A stretch of 64,000 nucleotides of DNA from an uncultured Desulfovibrio sp. (GCA_910587035.1 CAJUMQ010000005.1:1-64000), one strand, 5' to 3'; shown: positions 51,600-59,726, counted from the stretch's first letter. A program made the numbers and translations. The notes: a model not told the origin generated them from the sequence alone.

Positions 51600-51890
51600 C
51601 AGCATGAATTGTCATAGCCAACTTTTGGGAGCAAAAACTTTTAAGCGTGGCAACTTTTGTCGCTCTCAAGAAGTGATGCACTCAACTTGGATATTCCCAA
51701 GAAAAGTGATGCTAACTTATAGTTACACCAAGAAAAGTTTCACATAAGTTTTCTTTCACTCTAGAAAAGCGATGCTAAAGTTTTAATATATCAAGATATT
51801 CATACATTAAACTTTTATACTCTCTTCTAACGTGTATAAAAAAGTTTTTTACCTATCAAGTTTTTACTATCATAACTTTTAAAGTATCTA
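51600..51890. repeat. Degenerate ~31-34-bp tandem repeat array, AT-rich
   Basis: About eight or nine diverged units follow one another. Units begin near 51634, 51668, 51699, 51730, 51763, 51793, 51825 and 51858. Most share the pattern AAGAAAAGTGATGCTAA, then ACTTTTA and a pyrimidine end (TCTC or ATATC). Lengths are 30-34 bases. Adjacent units agree at about half to two thirds of positions by eye. No conserved repeat/spacer division is seen, so it is a decayed tandem array rather than CRISPR. It fills most of a 581-base gene-free gap (51422-52002). Confidence 0.6.
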
Positions 51891-51951
51891 TTATATATCA
51901 GAAATTAATATTGGAATTTAAGAAAAAAGATTGATAATTATAAAATTATTA

Positions 51952-51980
51952 TTGACTTAATTGTTGCAGTTAAATATTTA
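51952..51980 (+). promoter_or_regulatory. Promoter of the lipoprotein gene at 52003
   Basis: TTGACT (51952-51957) and TATTTA (51975-51980) are 17 bases apart, and the region is AT-rich. Transcription would start about 16 bases before the GGAGGTG ribosome site. Confidence 0.55.
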
Positions 51981-52002
51981 AAAAGCACGGATGGAGGTGA
52001 AT

Positions 52003-52389
52003 ATGAATAAGGGCGCTATTTATAAACAGTGTATTGATAGCCTTTGGCGACAGTATAAGCTTGTAATCTTGATATGTGCTTTATTGACCATGCAGGGATG
52101 TGCCGTGGCAAAGCAGGTGACTGGCCCGGATGGACAGCCCATGTATGCCATAGACTGTTCCGGCGCCTATCTTAATTCCGGTCATTGCCTGGAAAAAGCC
52201 GGCAAGATTTGTGGGGAGGGTGGATACGAGATTTTGGGCGGCTACGGGGCCAATCAGGGCGTCATGGCCAGTGCCGGTACCTACGGGCTTTTTAGCGCTC
52301 CAATCATAAACAGGGAATTGTGGGTGCGCTGCAAGGGGGCTGCGCGGCCCGCAATGCAACCGGAAAGGGATAACAGTATTCAGCAGTGA
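52003..52389 (+). CDS. Small lipoprotein of unknown function
   Basis: A 128-residue protein whose signal (QYKLVILICALLTMQGC) ends in a lipobox-like Cys. The mature part holds AIDCSGAYLNSGHCLEKAGKICGEGGYEIL, a Cys pattern seen in small lipoproteins of many Gram-negative bacteria whose role is not known, with four further Cys able to form disulfides. Start: ATG 52003, preceded by the near-perfect ribosome site GGAGGTGAAT. It sits in an AT-rich island after the tandem repeats, so transfer is plausible. Confidence 0.75.
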   Translation: MNKGAIYKQCIDSLWRQYKLVILICALLTMQGCAVAKQVTGPDGQPMYAIDCSGAYLNSGHCLEKAGKICGEGGYEILGGYGANQGVMASAGTYGLFSAPIINRELWVRCKGAARPAMQPERDNSIQQ

Positions 52390-52444
52390 AAAGATGGGTG
52401 TGGAAATCGTAGAAAATTTTTACTTTTATGCAGGAGAGAGGATT

Positions 52445-52732
52445 ATGAACTGCGCCACTTGTGAGATTTTAAAAAACAATTACCAGCACAGAAACCATCG
52501 CGATGGCACATTTTATATGCAACCGGTCAAGTTCCCTGCTGTGCTGCATGATCGCATGGGGTGTGTGCTGATTACGGCGGAACATTTTAATTTGCTCCAG
52601 AGTATGGGCACAATAAAAATATCCCATGCGAAAAATGGTGATAAAATGAATATCAAGGGTGGCATCGCAAATTTACAGGGGTATAGTCGTTGCTCCAATG
52701 TCACACTGTGCCCTGGCCACAGGCAGAGATAG
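52445..52732 (+). CDS. Small Cys-containing protein of unknown function
   Basis: A 95-residue basic protein with CATC near its start and a pair of Cys near its end (SRCSNVTLCPGH). A hydrophobic stretch, MGCVLITAEHFNLLQSM, is in the middle. I recognise no family. AGGAGAGAGG lies five bases ahead of ATG 52445. It lies 55 bases after the lipoprotein gene, probably in one transcript, and ends before a shared terminator. Confidence 0.5.
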   Translation: MNCATCEILKNNYQHRNHRDGTFYMQPVKFPAVLHDRMGCVLITAEHFNLLQSMGTIKISHAKNGDKMNIKGGIANLQGYSRCSNVTLCPGHRQR

Positions 52733-52774
52733 CCTGGAATATTTTATAAAATTCCCTATACTCACTCCAAAAAA

Positions 52775-52813
52775 CCAAAGACCCCGCAGCAATGGTTGGT
52801 GCGGGGTCTTTGG
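52775..52813. terminator. Bidirectional terminator
   Basis: The perfect 13-bp arms CCAAAGACCCCGC and GCGGGGTCTTTGG have a 13-base loop. A T6 run follows on the minus strand. It ends the receiver/TPR gene (minus) and probably the 52003-52732 genes (plus). Confidence 0.85.
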
Positions 52814-52839
52814 CATTTCAGGTTGTTGCTAAATTTAAA

Positions 52840-54216
52840 TCAGGCATTTTCCTCGGCCACCAGCTTGTCCAGAAGCTCTTTGGCCTGTGAAAATTCGGGA
52901 TTCATCTCAAGCGCTATCTTCAGGCAGCCCTTGGCCTTGTCCTTGGTGATGCCGGTGGCGAAAACACGGCCCATGTTATAGGCTATATTGGCCGAAGCAT
53001 TGGGCAAAGCCGGGTTGAGGGAAAATGCCTTGAGCATGGCGCGGATGGAATTTTCCTTCTCCTTGTGCTCATAATAGGCCATGGCGATATTGTAATACAG
53101 TTCCGCCGAATTGGGCGCGATTTTCAGGGCGCGCTGATATTCCTTGATAGCCTCAAACGGCTTGCCCTGCCTGCGCAGGGAAATGCCCAACTGGTTGAAG
53201 GTAGTGAGATCGTCGACAGTCAGATCATCACCTTTGAGATCCAGGCATTTGCGCAGATATTTTTCCGCCTGGGCAGGATCGGATTCCTGCAGGGACATGG
53301 CGATTTTTTCGGCAACGGCGGCCACCTGGGCCATGGCATCCTTGAATGTGCGATTCATGGCGCCATCAAAAAGCTCCTTGGCCGCGTCGGTATTGCCCCT
53401 GGCCATCTGCAGCTCGGCCATCTCCATCTTGCGCTGGCTGTTCAGGGGCGAAAGCTCATCCAGACGCTTGAGGTATTCGTACTGCATGTCCGGATTATTC
53501 TTTTCCTTGGCCAGATCAGCCAGTTTCTGCAGAGGCTCCATATAGTTTTCAGACTGTTTGGTCGCCCTTTCATAGGCAGCCTGGGCCTTGTCCTGCTCAC
53601 CGGCAAGACGCAGGGCATCGCCCATCACCACATAACCGGCGGCACTGTCCGGTTTAACCTCCAGCACCTTGCGTGTTATCTTGAGGGCATCCAGGCCAAT
53701 ATTGCGCACAATAAAGGTGCGCGCCTTGTCCAAAAGCTGTTTTACAGCGCTGGGCGGCTTGAGGGATGTGGCCATTTTTTCCATCAGATCGACGCTGCTG
53801 ATGGGTTTTACAAGGATGTTGTCCACACCGGCCTCATGCAGAAGCATGAGCCGCCCCTTGTCCGCATTGCTGGTCATGGCAAAAATACGCAGCTGGGGAA
53901 AACTCTCCCTGAACTGGCGGATAAGAAAATTGGTGTCCCCTGTGCCGCTCATGGTACGTTCAATGAAGAGGGCTGTGGTTCGTTTGGCTGTCATGTCATC
54001 CGTTATGGCCTTGAGCACGCGCGATGGATCCGGGAAATAATCCATCATGCCGCTTTTGTTCATGGCCAGACTTTTGACAGTGTTGCGCAAAAGCGCCAGA
54101 AAAGTCTGATCATCGGTGACACAAATAAAATGGCCATTCTGTTTGGTGAAAAATTCACGCACTACAGCCTGATGCTTGCCCTGCACCTGTTTTTTCTGAA
54201 AATCGGCAAATGCCAT
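52840..54216 (-). CDS. Pseudo-receiver / TPR protein next to flagellar genes
   Basis: A 458-residue protein. Residues 28-145 follow the CheY fold (FICVTDDQTFL with Asp35/Asp36, FAMTSN, ILVKPIS with Lys137), but the phospho-acceptor position is Glu86 (ALFIERTMSG) instead of Asp. Residues 155-455 hold about seven TPR helices pairs (GYVVMGDALRLAGEQDKAQAAYERA, ELYYNIAMAYYEHKEKENSI). It therefore looks like a constitutively on or non-phosphorylated receiver joined to a protein-binding scaffold. GGAG precedes the ATG. A terminator separates it from fliE, so it has its own promoter. Confidence 0.85.
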   Translation of the reverse strand: MAFADFQKKQVQGKHQAVVREFFTKQNGHFICVTDDQTFLALLRNTVKSLAMNKSGMMDYFPDPSRVLKAITDDMTAKRTTALFIERTMSGTGDTNFLIRQFRESFPQLRIFAMTSNADKGRLMLLHEAGVDNILVKPISSVDLMEKMATSLKPPSAVKQLLDKARTFIVRNIGLDALKITRKVLEVKPDSAAGYVVMGDALRLAGEQDKAQAAYERATKQSENYMEPLQKLADLAKEKNNPDMQYEYLKRLDELSPLNSQRKMEMAELQMARGNTDAAKELFDGAMNRTFKDAMAQVAAVAEKIAMSLQESDPAQAEKYLRKCLDLKGDDLTVDDLTTFNQLGISLRRQGKPFEAIKEYQRALKIAPNSAELYYNIAMAYYEHKEKENSIRAMLKAFSLNPALPNASANIAYNMGRVFATGITKDKAKGCLKIALEMNPEFSQAKELLDKLVAEENA

Positions 54217-54300
54217 GAGCGTCTCCGAAACTATATAATTATTTAAGCACCTGAAAAGCTACTTTATTTGGCTTGCTCTAGCAAGTGGGAGAGGGATATG

Positions 54301-54331
54301 CAAAAGCCGGTTCCGCTCTGGGCGAAGCCGG
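54301..54331 (-). terminator. Rho-independent terminator after fliE
   Basis: On the minus strand, GCCGGCTTCGC pairs with GCGGAACCGGC (one mismatch, one G-T), with a five-base loop and TTTT after it. It lies 30 bases past the fliE stop. Confidence 0.75.
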
Positions 54332-54360
54332 CATTGGGAGCAGGATAAAGGTGCAATACC

Positions 54361-54807
54361 CTAGAACTGCATGCGGGCAATTTCCTTATAGGCCTCCAGT
54401 ATCTTGCCGCGCACAGCGCTGGTCAGTTTCATGGCCATGCTGGACTTTTGCATTGTGATCATCAGATCGTGCACGTTCTGTGTGCGGCCGGATGCGAAAT
54501 CTGTTATTGCCTGGGCCTTTGCGGTCTCCAGCTCATTCACCTTGTTGAGGGAATTTTTTATGGTGTTGGTAAAGCTGTTGTCTTGTGTGACCGCCACATG
54601 CTTTTGATCCGGATAGCTTATGAAATCGGCCTGGGCGCCAAAATTTTCTCCCTTGTCCACCCTGTCGCGCAAGAGGGACTGGTCCAGCGTGCGCGAAAAC
54701 AGATTCTGTTTGGTTACAGGCGAGCCCTGCCTGAGCGAGCTTTCCACCTTGTTGAAATGCGCCACAGCATCCGAATATGCCTTGAAGCCTGTTGACTGTA
54801 TGTTCAT
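54361..54807 (-). CDS. fliE: Flagellar hook-basal body protein FliE
   Basis: A 148-residue FliE. The C-terminal half is the conserved part: FTNTIKNSLNKVNELETAKAQ, DFASGRTQNVHDLMITMQKSSMAMKL and VRGKILEAYKEIARMQF. It links the MS ring to the rod. The N-terminal extension is somewhat longer than in E. coli (104 residues). ATG 54807 has AGGAGCAGG ahead. It is last in flgB-flgC-fliE; fliF does not follow, and a terminator does. Confidence 0.93.
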   Translation of the reverse strand: MNIQSTGFKAYSDAVAHFNKVESSLRQGSPVTKQNLFSRTLDQSLLRDRVDKGENFGAQADFISYPDQKHVAVTQDNSFTNTIKNSLNKVNELETAKAQAITDFASGRTQNVHDLMITMQKSSMAMKLTSAVRGKILEAYKEIARMQF

Positions 54808-54883
54808 ATCCTGCTCCTTTATACTCAATCTCTCTCAATCGGAATAATCCGGCGGATATCCGCCATCCCCCCAAATCTGTCCA

Positions 54884-55324
54884 CTAGGCCTTGCCTATCT
54901 CAAGGGCCTTGTTGAACATGCCCTTTAATGCCTCCACTGTGGTGACATTGGCCTCATAGTTGCGCTGAGCCGTCATAAGATTGGCCATTTCCTCCACCAC
55001 ATTGATGTCTGGATAGGACACATAGCCCTCGCTGTTGGCATCGGGATGTCCAGGCTCATAGACCTGCTTGAGCGGTCTTGTGTCCTGGGTGATGCCCAGG
55101 ACGCGCACACCCTGAAGTTCGCGATCCAGCGCGGAACGCATATGCACAGAAAAAGGGTCATCAACATCTGTTGCAGCCTGTACCACAGAACGCCTGCGAT
55201 ATGGACCGCCGAGAGGCGTGCGTGTGGTTTTAGCATTTGCCAGGTTCATTGCTATGGTATTGATGCGCGTGCGATCGGCGGAGAGGCCGGACGCGCTGAT
55301 GTCCATCGCTGTGAGAAAATCCAT
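54884..55324 (-). CDS. flgC: Flagellar basal-body rod protein FlgC
   Basis: A 146-residue rod protein: MDFLTAMDISASGLSADRTRINTIAMNLANAKTTRT at the N-terminus, the central PLGGPYRR, and the conserved C-terminus GYVSYPDINVVEEMANLMTAQRNYEANVTTVEALKGMFNKALEI. It forms part of the proximal rod in the periplasm with FlgB and FlgF. GGAGGCGAGC precedes the ATG; the flgB stop is 12 bases upstream. Confidence 0.96.
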   Translation of the reverse strand: MDFLTAMDISASGLSADRTRINTIAMNLANAKTTRTPLGGPYRRRSVVQAATDVDDPFSVHMRSALDRELQGVRVLGITQDTRPLKQVYEPGHPDANSEGYVSYPDINVVEEMANLMTAQRNYEANVTTVEALKGMFNKALEIGKA

Positions 55325-55336
55325 GCTCGCCTCCGG

Positions 55337-55750
55337 CTATGCCTGCTTGGCATCCTGAATTATTGTGGAAAGACCTTCAAATGACTTGCTTATGACCTGT
55401 GTCAGCGCCGTGTATTGCAACTGGTTTTTGGCATGTTTGGCCATTTCCTTATCGATATTCACCCGATCCTCGCCATGAATTTGACGGGGCTTGAACTGCT
55501 TTGACCATTCCGGACCAAAATTGTCAGGATTGAAAGCCGCCGGCATATGCCCCTCACTGGTGGTGGACATGCGTCCGCGCATATCCAGCCCAAGGGCGCT
55601 CTGCAATTCTTTTTCAAAAGTAATTTCACGCGGCTTGTAGTTTGGGGTTTCAATATTGGCCAGATTGCTGTGAATAACATTCTGCCTTTGCAGCTGCATA
55701 TCCATTACACGGCTTATAAGGCCAATCTGGCTATTGAACATTGATTTCAT
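55337..55750 (-). CDS. flgB: Flagellar basal-body rod protein FlgB
   Basis: A 137-residue rod protein with the N-terminal LQRQNVIHSNLANIETPNYKPREITFEKEL and a C-terminal segment VNIDKEMAKHAKNQLQYTALTQVISKSFEGL. It is the first gene of flgBC-fliE, transcribed from a sigma-54 promoter about 63 bases upstream. ATG 55750 has GGGAGGTTAT ahead; an ATG 12 codons earlier is unlikely. Confidence 0.96.
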   Translation of the reverse strand: MKSMFNSQIGLISRVMDMQLQRQNVIHSNLANIETPNYKPREITFEKELQSALGLDMRGRMSTTSEGHMPAAFNPDNFGPEWSKQFKPRQIHGEDRVNIDKEMAKHAKNQLQYTALTQVISKSFEGLSTIIQDAKQA

Positions 55751-55823
55751 ATAACCTCCCGCAGAGAAGCCGGAAAATGCCAGCAACCATCTGCCAAATT
55801 TTCACCATTTTTTACCTGTGAAT

Positions 55824-55839
55824 AGCAAATGATGTGCCA
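55824..55839 (-). promoter_or_regulatory. Sigma-54 (RpoN) promoter of flgBC-fliE
   Basis: On the minus strand TGGCAC-ATCAT-TTGCT matches the -24/-12 consensus fully, with GG and GC in the correct spacing (ten bases between). The start of transcription would be near 55813. This implies control by a flagellar enhancer-binding activator (FlrC-like), not encoded in the window. Confidence 0.85.
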
Positions 55840-55922
55840 CATGAATAATAAATATAAATTTCAGGTGGTTATATATAGGGATAGCAATTTTGACGGGCTG
55901 CTGTCCGAATGCTGACGCCAGA

Positions 55923-56816
55923 TTATCGGCTCTGGCCCATTTTCTGGGCTATGACAAGACCGGTTATGACAAGGCATATGCCGGCAAAGGCGGTAAAGGT
56001 AAGGGGCTCATGGAGAATTATGGCTGCGGTGACAATGGTGACCACAGGCACAAGATAGATATACATGGAGGCCGCAACGGCCCCCAGCGCGCGTAGTGTG
56101 AATGTCCAGGTGGCAAAGCAGATGGCGGAGGCACCCATGCCAAGAAAAAGCATATTCAGCAGGTTTGTGGGCTCCACAAGCTCGCCGATTTCAACATGAA
56201 ATCCTTCATGGATCACAAAAGGCAGCATGAAGATCAGACCATAGAAAAAGATGCGCCTGGTGGTTTGCAGGCTGCCATGCCCGGCAACTGCGAGTTTTCT
56301 GGTTATAAGCGAATAGACTGCCCAGGCCATGGCGGCCATCAGGGCCAGAATGTCGCCAAAAGGGCTCAACTGAAAGCTTGCTCCATTGTGGCTTACCAGG
56401 AGAATGCCAGCCATGGACAGCAAAAAACCGACAAAAAAACCTGGTGCGGGCTTTTCGCCTGTATGTAGCAGCCAGGCCAGCAGAGCAGTGAAGAATGGCG
56501 CCGCTGTGACGATTACGCCGACATTTGTGGCAAAGGTATAGGTGAGGGCCACATTCTCAAGTAAAAAATACAATGTGACGCCGCTTAGGCCGGCTGCAGC
56601 AAAAAGCGCCTCATCCCGTAGATTGTTTGGCCAGGAAAATCGCGGGCAGAGCAGACAGAGAACCACCCAGCCAATGCCAAAGCGCAGAAGAAGTATTTCA
56701 AGAGGTGTGAATGCGGCCAGAAGTATCTTGGTGGAGATGAAGGTGATGCCCCACACCAGAATGGTGCAGATGGCGGCAATGTGGCCAGCAACCTTTATAT
56801 TATTAAAGATGTTCAT
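55923..56816 (-). CDS. EamA/DMT-family transporter
   Basis: A 297-residue, ten-helix membrane protein made of two EamA halves: AAICTILVWGITFISTKILLAAFTPLEILLLRF and LENVALTYTFATNVGVIVTAAPFF in the first, GDILALMAAMAWAVYSLITRKL and RALGAVAASMYIYLVPVVTIVTAAIILHE in the second. It probably exports a metabolite such as an amino acid. Its start overlaps the 3' end of the AraC-type gene by 14 bases, so the regulator and transporter are one operon. Confidence 0.88.
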   Translation of the reverse strand: MNIFNNIKVAGHIAAICTILVWGITFISTKILLAAFTPLEILLLRFGIGWVVLCLLCPRFSWPNNLRDEALFAAAGLSGVTLYFLLENVALTYTFATNVGVIVTAAPFFTALLAWLLHTGEKPAPGFFVGFLLSMAGILLVSHNGASFQLSPFGDILALMAAMAWAVYSLITRKLAVAGHGSLQTTRRIFFYGLIFMLPFVIHEGFHVEIGELVEPTNLLNMLFLGMGASAICFATWTFTLRALGAVAASMYIYLVPVVTIVTAAIILHEPLTFTAFAGICLVITGLVIAQKMGQSR

Positions 56817-57633
56817 GACTGCCGTGACCGGAGAGACATGACGCCCTGAATTGCCCTGGAGTCAGTCCCATGGTGTTTTTGAAGCATTTGTTGAAATGGC
56901 TTTGATCATAAAAGCCTGTATCCATGGCGGCTTGCAGCGGGGAACATCCATTTTTGAGGAGTGATCTGGCGGCATCAAGGCGCACAGCCTCAAGATAGCG
57001 GTAGGGGGTTATGCCGCAAATTCCGGAAAAGAGGCGAATCATCCGGAATTTACCCAGTCTGGCGCATTCCGGTACATCGTCCAGTGTAATCTGTTCAAGA
57101 CAGTTGTTTTTTAAAAAGCGGCATATGGATTGCACAGCGGCCGACTCCCTTTCTTTTTTTCCACTCTGGCGCCTTGTGGACTCCAAAAAGACAAGTTTGC
57201 GGAGGAGATTGCCGAGTTTTGCCAGGCTCTGGACCTGATTTTTTCCCCATGCATCTGTGATTGCCAGAAATTCGCCAACCATGTCAGGGCATTCATAAAT
57301 GATTTTTGAAAAGCTGATCCTTGCCGGCAAGGCTGGGACAAGGCCATGCAAACCACGCATGTATGCCGGCGATATGTGCATGCAGAACCATTCGCCATCA
57401 TCTCCGCAGCTGCTATTGCAAGAATGCGGCAGCCCCGGGTTGATGGCCACAAGCTGCCCGGGTTTAATGCGCAGCTCCTTTTGGCCGCAGCGCATGAATT
57501 TATCTCCGGACAGCAGGCAGCCAAGCAGGTAGTGGCTATGAAAATGCGGCGGAAAAGTCCGCTGCATAATTTGCATGTGACAGATTTCTATATCTGGCGA
57601 AGGCTGTCGGAGTATGGTGGTGCATATGGCCAT
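56803..57633 (-). CDS. AraC-family transcriptional regulator
   Basis: A 276-residue protein: N-terminal cupin sensing domain with FPPHFHSHYLLGCLLSG, GQLVAINPGLPHSC, and a C-terminal AraC-type double helix-turn-helix (LDDVPECARLGKFRMIRLFSGICGITPYRYLEAVRLDAA, MDTGFYDQSHFNKCFKNTMGLTPGQFR). It probably senses a small ligand and controls its own operon with the DMT exporter, to which it is translationally coupled by a 14-base overlap. Confidence 0.9.
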   Translation of the reverse strand: MAICTTILRQPSPDIEICHMQIMQRTFPPHFHSHYLLGCLLSGDKFMRCGQKELRIKPGQLVAINPGLPHSCNSSCGDDGEWFCMHISPAYMRGLHGLVPALPARISFSKIIYECPDMVGEFLAITDAWGKNQVQSLAKLGNLLRKLVFLESTRRQSGKKERESAAVQSICRFLKNNCLEQITLDDVPECARLGKFRMIRLFSGICGITPYRYLEAVRLDAARSLLKNGCSPLQAAMDTGFYDQSHFNKCFKNTMGLTPGQFRASCLSGHGSHEHL

Positions 57634-57773
57634 TATTCAAACCTCTCCAGCCATTGTGGCCGTTCTTGGGACAGCGGTCTTGTATGATATTGCATGATCA
57701 AAGAAAATTTCAGGCATAGCCTGTAAAATGCCTGCAAGCAGGCCAGCCGAAATCAAGGCGCAAGAAAATCAGT

Positions 57774-58139
57774 TTGGCTCGCCAGAAGATTAAAATGTGG
57801 GCTGGAGAGGGGAGTGCTGGATCAGACGGGGATCTTATCCGTATTGACACCCAGAAGAAAGCCCAGGAGGCCCTGGTGCGGGTCAATGATGTCATTGTCA
57901 AAAAGGACAAAATACGATCCCATCCTGGAGCCTTGCAGAACAGGATGGAAAATACGGTGACCAATCTTGCCATCCAGTCAGAAAATATGCAGGCCGCAGA
58001 GGCGCGAATATCCGATGCGGATGTAGCCACTGAAATGACGCAGTTTGTGCGCAATCAGGTGCTTACACAGGCGGCGATGGCCATGCTTGGACAGGCCAAC
58101 AGCTATCCGCATATGCTGGCTGGCCTGATTAATGGCTAG
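57774..58139 (+). pseudogene. C-terminal fragment of a flagellin gene
   Basis: The last ~95 codons match the C-terminal D1/D0 region of flagellin: DAIV-like NDVIVKKDKIRS, GALQNRMENTVTNLAIQSENMQAAEARISDADVATEM, FVRNQVLTQAAMAMLGQANS. There is no N-terminal D0/D1 domain, which flagellin needs for assembly, and no proper start: the frame opens after a stop near 57718 with only TTG. A Pro in the usually conserved AHLGA position (SHPGA) points to decay. It is probably the relic of a deletion, close to flagellar rod genes. Confidence 0.8.
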
Positions 58140-58170
58140 AAGTCATTTAATTAAATACGGTACGACTTCT
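58138..58170 (+). terminator. Weak hairpin after the flagellin remnant
   Basis: The arms AGAAGTC and GACTTCT are 19 bases apart and followed by AATCTTT. It may be the remains of the flagellin terminator, or end the convergent ddl operon on the minus strand. Confidence 0.35.
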
Positions 58171-59092
58171 AATCTTTCCGTCCTTTTGGATGATCCTGCA
58201 GGCCCAGATCCACCAGTTTCTGAACCAGGGCGGGAAAATCCATGCCTATGGCTGCAGCCTCCTGTGGCACAAGGCTTGTGGATGTCATGCCCGGCAGGGT
58301 GTTTACCTCCAAAAGCACAGGACCCAGCTCGTCATTGAGTATGAAATCGGCGCGACTGCAGCCCTGCAGGCCAAGTGCCGCATGCGCCTGCAATGCAATT
58401 TCCTGGATTTTCAGGGTGGTCGCATCATCAATTGGCGCGGGACAGGTTTCCTTTGAGCCGCCTTTGGCATATTTGCTTTCGTAATCAAAAAAATCGCCGG
58501 CAACAGGCTCGATGAGAACAGGTGGGAGGGCCGTATTGCCCAATATGCCGCAGGTTATGTCCTTGCCGGAAGTTTCCGGCTCAATGAGCGCTTCTTCGCC
58601 GCAGGAGAAAATCTGTTCCAGAGCCTTGTCAAGCTCGGCCCTGTCCCTGGCGCGGCAGAGATGCAGAGATGAGCCGCCTGTATTGCTTTTCACAAAGAGC
58701 GGATAGGGCAGGGATGGCTGCCAGGCGGAATCCGGTCTTTGGGGCAGGAATTGCCAGTCAGGCGTAAGCAGGCCATTGAAGCGAAAGATCTGCTTGGCCG
58801 CCGCCTTGTGCAGGGCAAGGAAGGAGCCGGCTGCGCCTGCTCCCTGATAGGGGCAGCCAATGGAATCCAGCATGGCCTGAATCATGCCATCCTCTCCAGG
58901 CGCTCCATGCAGATTGATAAAGGCGAAATCATGGGCATTTGCCATCTGCAGCAAATTGTCATAACCGGTGAGCAGATCAAAAAAAGTGACTTCATGGCCA
59001 TTGGCGATGAGCGCCTGCCGGATGCTTTTTGCGCCAGACAGGGAGACCTCTCTTTCGCTAGACCAGCCGCCCGCAATCAAAAGTATTCTCAT
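58169..59092 (-). CDS. ddl: D-alanine--D-alanine ligase
   Basis: A 307-residue ATP-grasp ligase: MRILLIAGGWSSEREVSLSG, FINLHGAPGEDGMIQAMLDSIGCPYQG, PLFVKSNTGGSSLHL, EPETSGKDITCGILG and the metal-binding ADFILNDELGPVLLEVNTLPGMTSTSLVPQEAAA. It makes the D-Ala-D-Ala end of peptidoglycan precursors. The start at 59092 has GGAG six bases ahead and lies inside the end of the HD-domain gene (35-base overlap). It is last in the operon that starts with the MltB-like gene. Confidence 0.95.
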   Translation of the reverse strand: MRILLIAGGWSSEREVSLSGAKSIRQALIANGHEVTFFDLLTGYDNLLQMANAHDFAFINLHGAPGEDGMIQAMLDSIGCPYQGAGAAGSFLALHKAAAKQIFRFNGLLTPDWQFLPQRPDSAWQPSLPYPLFVKSNTGGSSLHLCRARDRAELDKALEQIFSCGEEALIEPETSGKDITCGILGNTALPPVLIEPVAGDFFDYESKYAKGGSKETCPAPIDDATTLKIQEIALQAHAALGLQGCSRADFILNDELGPVLLEVNTLPGMTSTSLVPQEAAAIGMDFPALVQKLVDLGLQDHPKGRKD

Positions 59093-59720
59093 CCAAACTC
59101 CATTCAAGATATTTTGCGAGCAGTGCCTCCATTTCCTTGGCCTGCCCGTATGTACTGCGAATGCCGGCGCGGGCCTGCTCCGTGTGTCCATATCGCACCA
59201 GAAGGTCTTCAAAGCGCTCAGACAGTGTCACACATTTGTCATGCCTGACCCGCTTGTCCGCATAGATCACAAAAAAAGGCAGGGAGCAGATGGCCGGCCC
59301 ATCCGGCAGCTGCCAGGGCCAGTGTACATGGAGGATGACCCCCTGGCCGATCCTGTAATTGCCTGTTTCGGCCACAGTCCAGGCCGCGCCAAGAAGGGCA
59401 TGGCTGCCGCCATAGCGCAGGCACCATGTTTTTGCCAGATCATGCAGCAGGGCCGAGGCCCGGGTTTCCGGCACGGAAACCGGCAGACCAAGACTGGCCG
59501 CCCTCCTGGCCATGGCCGTGGCTATGTGCGCTACCAGCAGGGAATGCGCCCGCACATTGTCCAGCATCCCATATTTATCCCACAGCCTGAAGCATTCCTC
59601 ATCAGTGGGCGGAGAGGGCAGGCTGGCGTTTTTACCGGCATCGGGGAGCCAGGGCAGGTTTACGAAAGGATGATCGCTGCCCTGGCAGCCAGAACATGCA
59701 TTTTTTTGCTTTTTTTCCAT
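59058..59720 (-). CDS. HD-domain phosphohydrolase
   Basis: A 220-residue protein with HD-superfamily ligands: VRAHSLLVAHIA (first His), SALLHDLAKTW (HD), further His in GGSHALLG and HVHW, and Asp in YADKRVRHDK. The N-terminal ~35 residues hold a CxxC (ACSGCQG). The family hydrolyses phosphate esters such as nucleotides (YqeK-like); the substrate is unknown. It is 6 bases from cfa and overlaps ddl, so it belongs to the same operon. Confidence 0.82.
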   Translation of the reverse strand: MEKKQKNACSGCQGSDHPFVNLPWLPDAGKNASLPSPPTDEECFRLWDKYGMLDNVRAHSLLVAHIATAMARRAASLGLPVSVPETRASALLHDLAKTWCLRYGGSHALLGAAWTVAETGNYRIGQGVILHVHWPWQLPDGPAICSLPFFVIYADKRVRHDKCVTLSERFEDLLVRYGHTEQARAGIRSTYGQAKEMEALLAKYLEWSLDENTFDCGRLV

Positions 59721-59726
59721 GTTGGA

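Noticed and set aside
51600..51890. Possible CRISPR array
   Set aside because: Units are tandem with no constant repeat and variable spacer; no two are identical, and no cas genes are near.
53065..54246. Long plus-strand frame opposite the TPR gene
   Set aside because: Antisense shadow; His/Gly/Leu-rich composition typical of reversed coding sequence.
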